DNA of 64,000 bases, taken from positions 1 to 64,000 of the forward strand of contig DGSO01000011.1 of the NCBI GenBank assembly GCA_002393945.1. Reading direction: 5' to 3'. The DNA comes from Bacteroidales bacterium UBA4360. Its GTDB lineage: Bacteria; Bacteroidota; Bacteroidia; Bacteroidales; UBA932. The position numbers and the translations under genes are program-made. Numbering within the stretch: the first letter of the stretch is position 1; the number at the start of each line of letters is the position of its first letter. Shown here piece after piece: positions 1 to 7,378 of this stretch. The notes under the pieces were generated by a model. It was given only the letters and a program-made list of their open reading frames with translations, was not told where the DNA came from and searched no databases.

Positions 1-1916
1 GTAAGGGTCTTGCCGATACCGCCCTCAAGACCGCTGATGCAGGTTACCTGACCAGGCGTCTTGTCGACGTTTCCCACGATGTTATCATCACCGAGGAAGA
101 CTGCGGAACCCTCCGCGGCCTCATCGCCACCGCAATCAAGAACAAGGACGAGGTGGTCGAATCCCTTGGCGAACGCATCCTTGGACGTACTTCCGTGCAT
201 GACATCTTCAACCCTCTCACCGGCGAACTTATCATCGCCGCCGGCGAGGAAATCCGTGAGGACACCGCAGCCCTCATCGACTCCCTGCCTATCGAACAGG
301 TTGAAATCCGCAGCGTTCTCACCTGCGAGTCCCGCAAGGGTGTCTGCGCCAAGTGCTACGGCCGCAACCTTGCAACATCCCGCATGGTTGAAACCGGCGA
401 AGTGGTTGGCGTTATCGCAGCACAGTCCATCGGTGAGCCTGGTACCCAGCTTACACTGCGTACCTTCCACGTCGGTGGTACCGCTTCCGGTAGCGTTGCA
501 GACTCCACCATCGAGTCCAAGTACGAAGGCCGCCTCCAGTTCGAGGAGCTCCGTACCATCGACCGCGTTGACGAGGACGGCACCGTGCGCCAGATCGTGG
601 TTTCCCGTATGACCGAACTCCGCATCGTTGACGAGCGCACCGGCATGACCTATTCCCAGTACGACATCCCTTACGGCTCCGTTCTCTATTTCAAGGACGG
701 CGACACCGTGAAGAAGGGAGACCTCATCTGCGAGTGGGATGCCTACAACGCAACCACCATCGTCGAAAATGCCGGTACCGTACGCTTCGAGAACATGGTC
801 GAAGGCACCACCTTCCGTGAGGAAAGTGCCGACGAGTTCTCCGGTGCAACCGACAAGGTCATCATCGAAAGCAAGGACAAGACTAAGAGCCCTACCATGC
901 TCATCGTAGGTGCCGACGGTGTCATCCTCCGTCAGTACAACCTCCCTGTGGGCGCCCACGTCATCGTGAGCGACGGTGCTCAGGTCAAGGTAGGCGACGT
1001 GGTCATCAAGATCCCTCGCGCAATCGGCAAGGCAGGCGATATCACCGGTGGTCTGCCGCGTGTTACCGAGCTCTTCGAAGCCCGTACTCCTTCGGCCCCT
1101 GCCATCCTCTCCGAAATCAACGGCGAGGTCCTCATGGGTCCTGTCAAGAGGGGTAAGCGTGAGATCATCGTGAAGAACCGTAGCGGTGTCGAGAAGCGTT
1201 ACGAAGTTCCCATGACCAAGCAGATCCTGGTCCAGGAGAACGATTACGTGAAGGCCGGTACCCGTCTTTCCGACGGCGGTACCTCTCCTACCGACATCCT
1301 CAACATCCTTGGTCCGGTGAAGGCTCAGGAGTACATCGTGAACGAGATTCAGGCCGTGTATCGTCTGCAGGGCGTGAAGATCAACGACAAGCACTTCGAG
1401 ATCATCGTACGCCAGATGATGAGAAAGGTCCAGATCAACGATCCCGGCGACACCGAATTCCTCCCGGAGGAACTGGTGGACAAGTGGGAGTTCATGGACA
1501 AGAACGACAGCATCTTCGGCAAGTACTATGTAGAGGATCCGGGCGACAGCACCAAGTTTGAAGAAGGCGACATCATCTCTGCACGCGACCTCCGCGGCGA
1601 GAACGCCTCCCTCGAGCGCCAGGGTGCAAAGCTCATCGCAGCACGTCCCGCAAAGCCCGCAACCGCGTCCCAGGTGCTTCAGGGTATCACCCGCGCAGCC
1701 CTCAAGACCGGCTCCTTCATCTCCGCAGCCTCCTTCCAGGAGACCACGAAGGTGCTCAGCGAAGCCGCCATCCGCGCCCGCGTGGACTACCTCGAAGGCC
1801 TCAAGGAGAACGTCATCTGCGGTCACCTCATCCCTGCAGGTACAGGTCTTGCCAAGTACCAGGACATCCAGGTAACCTCCAAGGCCGACTACGCAGAAGC
1901 CATGAACGATCTTTAG
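1..1916 (+). CDS. rpoC: DNA-directed RNA polymerase subunit beta', C-terminal part (5' end outside window)
   Basis: This is the catalytic beta' subunit of RNA polymerase, cut by the window edge. Reading frame 3 is open from the first base, giving about 637 residues up to the TAG at 1914-1916. The visible part begins in the trigger-loop/bridge region with KTADAGYLTRRLVDVSHDV. It continues through the C-x6-C-x2-C zinc-binding segment (CESRKGVCAKCYGRN) and the IAAQSIGEPGTQLTLRTFH motif. The C-terminal end matches the usual beta' ending (GLAKYQ, then an acidic tail). A strong intrinsic terminator follows 18 bases after the stop, so this is the end of the ribosomal/rpoBC operon. Nothing is unusual in the visible sequence. 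The identity is beyond reasonable doubt. Confidence 0.98.
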   Translation, partial: KGLADTALKTADAGYLTRRLVDVSHDVIITEEDCGTLRGLIATAIKNKDEVVESLGERILGRTSVHDIFNPLTGELIIAAGEEIREDTAALIDSLPIEQVEIRSVLTCESRKGVCAKCYGRNLATSRMVETGEVVGVIAAQSIGEPGTQLTLRTFHVGGTASGSVADSTIESKYEGRLQFEELRTIDRVDEDGTVRQIVVSRMTELRIVDERTGMTYSQYDIPYGSVLYFKDGDTVKKGDLICEWDAYNATTIVENAGTVRFENMVEGTTFREESADEFSGATDKVIIESKDKTKSPTMLIVGADGVILRQYNLPVGAHVIVSDGAQVKVGDVVIKIPRAIGKAGDITGGLPRVTELFEARTPSAPAILSEINGEVLMGPVKRGKREIIVKNRSGVEKRYEVPMTKQILVQENDYVKAGTRLSDGGTSPTDILNILGPVKAQEYIVNEIQAVYRLQGVKINDKHFEIIVRQMMRKVQINDPGDTEFLPEELVDKWEFMDKNDSIFGKYYVEDPGDSTKFEEGDIISARDLRGENASLERQGAKLIAARPAKPATASQVLQGITRAALKTGSFISAASFQETTKVLSEAAIRARVDYLEGLKENVICGHLIPAGTGLAKYQDIQVTSKADYAEAMNDL

Positions 1917-1934
1917 GCTCTGCCTGACACAATC

Positions 1935-1967
1935 AAGCCCGTTCCGGTGTCCGGACGGGCTTTTTTT
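1935..1967 (+). terminator. Intrinsic terminator of rpoC operon
   Basis: A GC-rich hairpin has arms 1936-1947 and 1951-1961, a TGT loop and one bulged T. It is followed by a run of seven T from 1961. It lies just after the rpoC stop codon. Confidence 0.9.
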
Positions 1968-2080
1968 ATGCCCTCGGGCACGGAACCCCCGGATTTGGTG
2001 CCCGCGTGTTGCGGTCATCAATGCCGATATGTAGGCAGGTGTGCCCTGGCTCCGATCAGTGACAATTATTGGGTTTTTGG

Positions 2081-2200
2081 ATACACTCAAACCACCGTTC
2101 TCGTGCGTGAGAAGCCGAAAACGGTGGTTTGACGTAGTTTAAACAGTGCCAAACCGCCAAAAACGCCATCTCATGTCCCCAAACGGTGGTTTGAATGTAT
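2081..2200. repeat. Three copies of a 13-20 base motif in opposite orientations
   Basis: The motif TCAAACCACCGTT is at 2087-2099. Its reverse complement is at 2120-2132 and again at 2180-2192. The outer copies (2081-2100 and 2181-2200) match over 18 of 20 bases as an inverted repeat, and a looser copy (CAAACCGCCAAAA) is near 2150. The stretch can fold into alternative hairpins. No gene is seen in it. The function is unknown; an operator array, a transposon relic or a structured RNA are all possible. Confidence 0.6.
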
Positions 2201-2220
2201 CGCCGTCATAGTTGTCTAGT

Positions 2221-2472
2221 GGATAGCCCGGCAGAACAGGGAGGCGGGGGCTGACGTCACGTCGTATGCTCTGTGCCCGTAGGAAGGGCTTTGCCGTCAA
2301 AAACCTCGTTTCCCCTTCGATTGAACACCCTCCAGTCTGGACTCCACACCCCGTCTCCGAAAATCACCCTCCCGAATTTCCGGCATCCGCTGACGCGGAC
2401 CAGCCCTTCCTCCGGCACTCGCATTCACTCCGTTCCTATTCGCCCCCGCCTCCCTGTTCTGCCGGGCTATCC
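2221..2472. repeat. 252-bp non-coding segment bounded by 31-bp perfect inverted repeats
   Basis: Bases 2221-2251 recur exactly as the reverse complement at 2442-2472 (31 of 31), enclosing a 190-bp core with no convincing gene. Identity stops abruptly at both ends. No target-site duplication is visible in the immediate flanks. The size resembles a MITE or the short invertible promoter segments of Bacteroides, but no recombinase gene is in the window and no promoter is obvious in the core. The rest of the gene-free stretch 1968-2560 holds only the motif repeats listed separately. Confidence 0.65.
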
Positions 2473-2561
2473 GGGGAACGTGAAATTTCCAGCACGGGGT
2501 GCTTCCGGAGGGGCATCGTGAATGTATGGACTACAGATGCTAGCCCTAAATTGGGATAATG

Positions 2562-2593
2562 TTTGCTTTAATAAAAAGAAAGTTGTAATATTG
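2562..2593 (+). promoter_or_regulatory. Promoter of the VapD module
   Basis: A TTTG -33 element at 2562-2565 is followed after 20 bases by TAATATTG at 2586-2593, one base off the Bacteroidota -7 consensus TAnnTTTG. It lies 19 bases before the first ATG of the module, where the sequence becomes AT-rich. Confidence 0.6.
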
Positions 2594-2612
2594 CACAAAA
2601 TAATGATGCTTT

Positions 2613-2789
2613 ATGGCCTTAGGTGATAACATATTGATTTCCCCGGACCTGACAATGTCCTCAGAATGGATTAGAGGTACTGTGATTGAGGTTGAAGAGA
2701 ATTCATTCATTGGAACTGTCATCTCTGCAGAAACAGAGGACGGAAATGTCTTTTTTGGGAAACCTGATTTATTCAAGACTGTCGCCTGA
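2613..2789 (+). CDS. Small protein upstream of VapD, putative antitoxin
   Basis: A 58-residue protein starts MALGDNILIS and contains a compact, strand-rich pattern (WIRGTVIEVEENSFIGTVIS, then DGNVFFGKPDLFK), suggestive of a small beta-barrel. Its TGA overlaps the vapD ATG by one base (TGATG), implying translational coupling. A small gene directly before a toxin is the usual antitoxin position. VapD in Haemophilus is paired with the small protein VapX, but I see no specific similarity to VapX here. The AT-rich base composition differs from the neighbours and matches vapD, so the two were probably acquired together. The antitoxin role is inferred from position and size only. Confidence 0.6.
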   Translation: MALGDNILISPDLTMSSEWIRGTVIEVEENSFIGTVISAETEDGNVFFGKPDLFKTVA

Positions 2790-3073
2790 TGTTCGCCATT
2801 AGTTTCGACATGTCTGTGAGTGCTCTCTGTGAACACTATAAACATCCCTATAACCGTGCTTACTACGAAATCAAAAAGGTTTTGAAAGAGTGTGGGTTTG
2901 AGTGGATTCAGGGGAGTACGTACCTGTCCCGTTCAGAAGACATGTCATCAATGATTCGTGCAATTTCCACATTGTCAAAGATTAACTGGTTCAAAGAATC
3001 AGTACGTGATATCCGAGGATATCGCGTGGAAAACTGGTCCGATTTTACCGAATTGGTAAAGACATTGAATTAG
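2789..3073 (+). CDS. vapD: VapD family endoribonuclease toxin
   Basis: The 94-residue protein begins MFAISFDMSV, the start typical of the VapD family, which has a Cas2-like ferredoxin fold. It also carries the conserved segments GFEWIQGSTYLS, the KINWFKESVRDIRGYRVE stretch and a C-terminal WSDFTELVK. Length and motifs match VapD proteins of Haemophilus and Helicobacter throughout, so it looks intact. The family acts as a ribonuclease in the cytoplasm and is usually part of a toxin-antitoxin pair. The conserved Asp near the N-terminus (ISFD) is present. It overlaps the small upstream gene by one base. The composition is much more AT-rich than rpoC and the following lipoprotein, a sign of transfer. 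Confidence 0.9.
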   Translation: MFAISFDMSVSALCEHYKHPYNRAYYEIKKVLKECGFEWIQGSTYLSRSEDMSSMIRAISTLSKINWFKESVRDIRGYRVENWSDFTELVKTLN

Positions 3074-3084
3074 TTTGCCGACTA

Positions 3085-3110
3085 TCCGGGAAAACGGGCA
3101 TTTTTCCGGA
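3085..3110 (+). terminator. Possible stem-loop after vapD
   Basis: Arms 3085-3094 and 3101-3110 pair with one irregularity, 12 bases after the vapD stop. There is no clean T tract after the stem, so termination is uncertain. Confidence 0.35.
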
Positions 3111-3139
3111 CGGGACTGGGGAATGGCCGGGATTTTGCA

Positions 3140-3147
3140 TATCTTTG
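3140..3147 (+). promoter_or_regulatory. -7 box of lipoprotein gene
   Basis: TATCTTTG is an exact TAnnTTTG match and ends 17 bases before the ATG at 3165. No clear -33 element is present. Confidence 0.55.
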
Positions 3148-3164
3148 TGGAAAATACATGTGTT

Positions 3165-4361
3165 ATGAGAAAGCTTAGGTTTTTGATGGCCGCAGTGGCG
3201 GTGGTGCTTGCTGTGGCAGGTTGCCGCAAGCATGACAGGTATCAGCGGCAGAGCGGCGGCTCGGACAGTGGTTCTACGGTTGTAACCCCTGAAACCGGCA
3301 CGAAGTTCGAACTCAGGCAGAATACATCCTGGAACATAGTATATGAAGGCAGGAAGACTGTCGGCGGAGACAGGGTAGATGTAATATCCACCAATGTCCC
3401 CAACAACGTTATTTACCTTGTCAGCGTCCTTTCCATTGATGATTATTCCTCTTACGAGGGGGACAATCAGAAGTTCATGGAAAATGAGCTGGCGTGGGTG
3501 ATGGGCATGAGCAAGGAGGAACAGGCCAATTATATCTATACCGGCCCGCAGACGATGAACTTCAATGCGTTCAGACATGGAGACTGGTATGCTTTCATCA
3601 TGGCGTTGGATTCTGATTACAAGCTCACCGGTGAGTTCAACTACCTCTCCTTTGAAGTGGAACAGGAAGATCCCACGGAAGACTTCAAGAAGTGGCTCGG
3701 CACCTGGAGAGTAAGCGGCAGAACCGACGGCAGGCCTGCAAAGGACGTGTCCTACCTGCTCTCCGTGACCAGTGAGGAGAACAATTTCATGTACAGGGTA
3801 GCGGGTTGGGAGACGCTCGAAAAGGAAGAGGAAGGTTGGATGCAGATGAACCAGGAAGACATAGTGACCTTCTACGACGCAGGAGACATGTACTTCACTT
3901 CCCAGTATATCCAGACCTATCCTGACGAGGAGTACAATGACACCGTTGAGGAGGTTTTCCTTGGTGAAATATACTACAAGGGCGTATGGGATACTCCCGG
4001 CATCTATATCATAGAGGAAGAGGACAGGGATGTTGCATGTGCAAGGCTTTCCGAGGACGGCAAGTCTGCGGCGATAGAGCCCGTGTCCGTGACAGCCGTT
4101 GTGGGAGACCACGACTATGAGACCGAGTTCTACGACATGAAATACTTCGGCTGGAGCCAGAACGAAAAGAACTGGTTCGTGTACAATGAGAATGTAGCCG
4201 TATTTCCCCTTACCATGGAGAGGGTGTCGGAAGACCCCGCACCCCAGACGAAATCCTTCCTGCAGCTCCGTGGTACCAAGACCAGGGTGCAGCGCGGAAA
4301 GATTCACGTTTCCCGCAGCGAGCGCAGCAGGGTCAAGGCTGTCTTTGCAGGAAACAGGTAA
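3165..4361 (+). CDS. Putative surface/periplasmic lipoprotein, function unknown
   Basis: The protein has 398 residues from the ATG at 3165. This start puts a lipoprotein signal at the N-terminus (MRKLRFLMAAVAVVLAVAGC, Cys20) and fits the -7 box at 3140. The first domain (about residues 45-160) contains RQNTSWNIVYEGRK and DVISTNVPNNVIYLVS. A second half starts at about residue 180 with KKWLGTWRVSGRTDG, lipocalin-like in its opening. The C-terminus is a basic tail (TKSFLQLRGTKTRVQRGK). The same plan (lipobox, a W-x-V-x-x-x-G domain, basic TKSF tail) recurs in the lipoprotein at 5252-6673, so the two are probably distant paralogues on either side of folD. The 3' end overlaps the 3' end of folD by 29 bases in convergent orientation. 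No function is assigned. Confidence 0.75.
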   Translation: MRKLRFLMAAVAVVLAVAGCRKHDRYQRQSGGSDSGSTVVTPETGTKFELRQNTSWNIVYEGRKTVGGDRVDVISTNVPNNVIYLVSVLSIDDYSSYEGDNQKFMENELAWVMGMSKEEQANYIYTGPQTMNFNAFRHGDWYAFIMALDSDYKLTGEFNYLSFEVEQEDPTEDFKKWLGTWRVSGRTDGRPAKDVSYLLSVTSEENNFMYRVAGWETLEKEEEGWMQMNQEDIVTFYDAGDMYFTSQYIQTYPDEEYNDTVEEVFLGEIYYKGVWDTPGIYIIEEEDRDVACARLSEDGKSAAIEPVSVTAVVGDHDYETEFYDMKYFGWSQNEKNWFVYNENVAVFPLTMERVSEDPAPQTKSFLQLRGTKTRVQRGKIHVSRSERSRVKAVFAGNR

Positions 4362-5184
4362 CGGTGTTTTCCATGAGGCAGGCGATGGTCATGGGACCTA
4401 CGCCGCCGGGGACGGGGGTTATTGCCCCGGCAACCTCCTTGGCAGCCTCGAAATCCACATCTCCGCAGAGTTTCCCGGTTTCCGGGTCTCGATCCATCCC
4501 GACGTCGATAACAACGGCGCCGGGTTTTATCATATCGGCAGTGACCATTTTAGCGCGGCCGGCGGCGACGACGAGGATATCGGCCTCACGGGTGATGGAG
4601 GGCATGTCTACGGTGCGGGTGTGGCAGGTGGTGACGGTGGCGTTGGCGTCCAGGAGCATTTTCGCAACGGGAAGGCCCACGATGTTGCTCCTGCCGATGA
4701 CGACGGCCCTTTTGCCCTTGGGATCCACGCCGATGGAAGCGAGCAGCTTCATGATGCCGGCGGGGGTGCAGGGGTTCACGTGAGGGTTCTTCTGCCAGAG
4801 GCCGGCCACGTTGAGGGGATGGAAGCCGTCAACGTCCTTTTCGCGGGCGATGGTCTCGATTACGCGGGCTTCCGATATCTGTGCGGGGAGGGGAAGCTGG
4901 ACCAGGATACCGTCTACGGTGTCGTCCTCGTTGAGGGCGCGCACGAGGTTCAGGAGTTCCTCTTCGGTAGTGGTGTCGGCAAGGACGATGGTGGAATTGC
5001 GGATGCCGACGGCCTCGCAGGCCTTTTCCTTGTTGCGGACGTAAACCACGCTGGCCGGGTCTTCACCCACGCGAATCACCGTGAGGTGCGGCACCCTGCC
5101 GTACTTTTCGGGGAACGTTGCAACCTGCTCTTTTATACTTTCTTTCAGTGCCGATGAAACGGCTTTTCCGTCTATGATTGTCAT
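4333..5184 (-). CDS. folD: Bifunctional methylenetetrahydrofolate dehydrogenase / methenyltetrahydrofolate cyclohydrolase
   Basis: FolD interconverts methylene-, methenyl- and formyl-tetrahydrofolate in the cytoplasm, supplying one-carbon units. The protein is 283 residues from the chosen ATG at 5184, close to the usual 285. It shows the YVRNKEKACEAVGI segment with the catalytic Lys, GFHPLNVAGLW, PCTPAGIMKLL, the NAD(P)-binding VVIGRSNIVGLPVAKMLL and the C-terminal PVPGGVGPMTIACLMENT. Seven further codons upstream are open but do not resemble FolD. It stands alone between two lipoprotein genes and overlaps the upstream-located one tail to tail. Confidence 0.97.
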   Translation of the reverse strand: MTIIDGKAVSSALKESIKEQVATFPEKYGRVPHLTVIRVGEDPASVVYVRNKEKACEAVGIRNSTIVLADTTTEEELLNLVRALNEDDTVDGILVQLPLPAQISEARVIETIAREKDVDGFHPLNVAGLWQKNPHVNPCTPAGIMKLLASIGVDPKGKRAVVIGRSNIVGLPVAKMLLDANATVTTCHTRTVDMPSITREADILVVAAGRAKMVTADMIKPGAVVIDVGMDRDPETGKLCGDVDFEAAKEVAGAITPVPGGVGPMTIACLMENTVTCFLQRQP

Positions 5185-5224
5185 GTCTTGATTCTTAGTC
5201 ACCACGAAGGTACGAAAAATTGAT

Positions 5225-5232
5225 TATCTTTG
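5225..5232 (+). promoter_or_regulatory. -7 box of lipoprotein gene
   Basis: TATCTTTG is an exact consensus and ends 19 bases before the ATG at 5252. The divergent folD gene lies just upstream. Confidence 0.55.
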
Positions 5233-5251
5233 TACGACATATTATAGCGAA

Positions 5252-6673
5252 ATGAAGAAATTAATCCTTTTTGCCGCAGCCGTATCTGCTGCCGTAATGA
5301 CTCTTTCCTGCAAGCAGGAGAAAGTCCAGGAGACCTTGCCCCAGGTTACTTTAACTGCCGATGCTGCCTTCTCCGGCAACACGGCAAATGCCGTTCTCAC
5401 CCTTTCTGAGGCGTCGGCTAACGACGTTTCCGTGATACTTGCTTCCGCCTCCAAGGACAGCAAGGGAAACAAGCCGATAGCAGCGGAGTTCCTTGAATAT
5501 GAAAGGCCTGTGACCATCAAGGCCGGCAGCACTACGGCCACTGTCGTAATTACTCTTCTTAATCCGGCATCGGTGGCAAAGGGCTCCGAGGCTGCAATCA
5601 CTGTGGCCGGAGCCGTGGGCGCCAATCGCGGCACTCCCGACACCGCCTATATCCTCTATGACGGCAGCAGCTCCGGCGGAGGGAATACCGGTGGCCTGAG
5701 CCTCCAGTCATCATGGTCCGTAACCCTGGATGGCGAACCTTACATGTATCAGGGAGACGGCTACCAGGACGTAACCGTCAACGCACCCGATATCCAGTAT
5801 TTCTGGCTTGATGCATATACCGACGAGCAGCTTAAACAGGAATACGGCTCTGTGGAGGAGCTGGTGAAGGCCTGGGAGCAGGACACTATAGACGGCTTTG
5901 CCGATGGTAATGAGCTCGAAGACCTGCTGTTTGCCAATGGCGAGGAAGGAACTTATGTCTCATATCCCGGAGAAGGCCTGGCCAAGATTTACCTCGTGGA
6001 ATTCACTGCTGACGGCAAGGCCACCGGAAGGTACGGAATAAGTGAAGTCACCTTTGCCGAACTGGTGGACAATACTCCGAAATACGAGCCCGGGATGCCC
6101 GCAGCCTTCACGGCAAAAGACGGCCTTGCAGTTGAGTATATCGGCAGGTATACGGATAATTATGAGGATGAAGAGGGGAATGAGGTAAGCGGAGACTTTG
6201 ACGTCTTTTCTGCCGCCGGAACCGGTGACGCCCTGTGGTTCCTCTCAGTCGAGGATAAGGGAACAATTACCGATGTTCCTTCTTATGCAGAGTCCCTTTC
6301 TACATATCTGAGCGCATATTTTGATGCGGTGTACGAGCAGTACGGATGGCTGTATGAACTCTTGGGCGAGCCCATGACTCCCGCCGACATCCTCTTCTCC
6401 GGTACGTTTGCCGATGGCGGTTATACCGAGTACGAAGCCATGCCCGACGGCGAATACGAAGCAATTGTGTTCCTCCTGGACGAGGAAGGCAATTTCACCG
6501 GCGAATACGGATTCGCACCCATCCAGGTTGACGGCCGCAGCTTCGAATGGCCGGATGATGGTGAAGATTCCGGCCTGGCTGCCCCGGCACGCAGGATGAA
6601 GGTCTGTGGCACCAAGTCATTCGGCCGGAAGGTATTCAATGCCCCCGTCCCGGTGCACAGAAAAATAAGATAG
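5252..6673 (+). CDS. Putative multidomain lipoprotein, function unknown
   Basis: The 473-residue protein has a lipoprotein signal (MKKLILFAAAVSAAVMTLSC, Cys20). Residues of about 27-130 form a Thr/Ala/Ser-rich beta domain with the look of a Calx-beta-like module (PQVTLTADAAFSGNTANAVL, later VTIKAGSTTATVVITLL). A GSSSGGGNTGG linker follows, then a domain opening LQSSWSVTLDGEPY that resembles the W-x-V domain of the lipoprotein at 3165. Several Asp/Glu/Tyr-rich repeats come next. The protein ends in a basic tail (CGTKSFGRKVFN). It is probably exported to the outer membrane. An intrinsic terminator follows, so it is a single-gene unit. Confidence 0.75.
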   Translation: MKKLILFAAAVSAAVMTLSCKQEKVQETLPQVTLTADAAFSGNTANAVLTLSEASANDVSVILASASKDSKGNKPIAAEFLEYERPVTIKAGSTTATVVITLLNPASVAKGSEAAITVAGAVGANRGTPDTAYILYDGSSSGGGNTGGLSLQSSWSVTLDGEPYMYQGDGYQDVTVNAPDIQYFWLDAYTDEQLKQEYGSVEELVKAWEQDTIDGFADGNELEDLLFANGEEGTYVSYPGEGLAKIYLVEFTADGKATGRYGISEVTFAELVDNTPKYEPGMPAAFTAKDGLAVEYIGRYTDNYEDEEGNEVSGDFDVFSAAGTGDALWFLSVEDKGTITDVPSYAESLSTYLSAYFDAVYEQYGWLYELLGEPMTPADILFSGTFADGGYTEYEAMPDGEYEAIVFLLDEEGNFTGEYGFAPIQVDGRSFEWPDDGEDSGLAAPARRMKVCGTKSFGRKVFNAPVPVHRKIR

Positions 6674-6693
6674 TTTCCCCGCTGGACACGAAA

Positions 6694-6726
6694 ATGCCCG
6701 TTCTGGTGTCAGAGCGGGCGTTTTTT
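6694..6726 (+). terminator. Intrinsic terminator
   Basis: A 10-bp stem (6696-6705 with 6710-6719), a GTGT loop and six T from 6721 lie 22 bases after the lipoprotein stop codon. Confidence 0.88.
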
Positions 6727-6768
6727 GTGCATTTGGGCACGGATACCGGGGCTGCGGTGTCCGGCCGA

Positions 6769-7374
6769 TTATTCTGCCAGAAGTTCCTCTGCCTTTGCGC
6801 TGAAGTGCTTGTAAAGCTGTGCCTCCACGCCCATTGCAACGGGAATCGAGAGGATGGCAACGATTACGGCAAGAACGCCGCCCACCTTGGGAATTGCGCC
6901 AAGAAGACCGGCTACAAGGAGAATCGCGATAACAAGGACGAGCTCTACGAAGAAGATGGTCCACTTCTCACCGCGGGTTACGTCAAAGCTCAGGCGAAGG
7001 GCCTTCAGCGGCGAAACATTCTTGTCGATGAGGAAGTAGACGGCATAGCCCCAGGCGATTCCAAGGACGATACCGGGAACGAACATAAACGCGGTTGCCG
7101 CGCCGACACCTGCTCCCAGAAGGCCAAAGAGGAGGAAGATGTCGGAGAGGTTCTTGAAATTCTCCTTTTCGAAGATTGACATGGGATCCAGTTTCTCACC
7201 CTTTGACAGGGCAATCACAAGCTTGTAAAAGCCGATTGTAGTAGCAACATTGAGATAGGGAATCCAGAAGGTAATCAGGTACATGATACCTGCCAGAAGA
7301 AGGTTGAGAGCATTGGCAATGCCGCACTTGACACCGTCAAGGAGCGTCTGCGTGAAGTTAAGTTTGTTCTCCAT
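6769..7374 (-). CDS. Multi-pass inner membrane protein, function unknown
   Basis: The 201-residue protein has about four to five hydrophobic segments: residues near 20-45, 80-115 with GLLGAGVGAATAFMFVPGIV, 140-165 and 168-182. A central amphipathic ALRLSFDVTRGEKW segment sits between them. That pattern (two membrane hairpins around an R-x-S-F-x-x-T-R-G motif) is typical of the poorly characterised DUF975/YciC-like integral membrane families, to which it may belong. It begins 4 bases after the exodeoxyribonuclease stop, on the same strand, so the two are probably co-transcribed. I assign no function. Confidence 0.75.
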   Translation of the reverse strand: MENKLNFTQTLLDGVKCGIANALNLLLAGIMYLITFWIPYLNVATTIGFYKLVIALSKGEKLDPMSIFEKENFKNLSDIFLLFGLLGAGVGAATAFMFVPGIVLGIAWGYAVYFLIDKNVSPLKALRLSFDVTRGEKWTIFFVELVLVIAILLVAGLLGAIPKVGGVLAVIVAILSIPVAMGVEAQLYKHFSAKAEELLAE

Positions 7375-7378
7375 AGTA

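Noticed and set aside
2266..2559. Open frames of 82-97 codons in the repeat-rich stretch after rpoC
   Set aside because: Two overlapping frames, very Pro/Ser/Arg-rich, crossing one arm of the 31-bp inverted repeat, no promoter or family resemblance. Treated as non-coding.
1968..2560. Possible small RNA or tRNA in the gene-free stretch
   Set aside because: No tRNA-like cloverleaf or T-arm consensus was found; the hairpins come from the inverted repeats.
3045..4307. Long antisense frame opposite the first lipoprotein gene
   Set aside because: It lacks a family-like start and domain, and the plus-strand gene has a signal peptide, promoter box and normal composition. GC-rich genes here give many such antisense frames.
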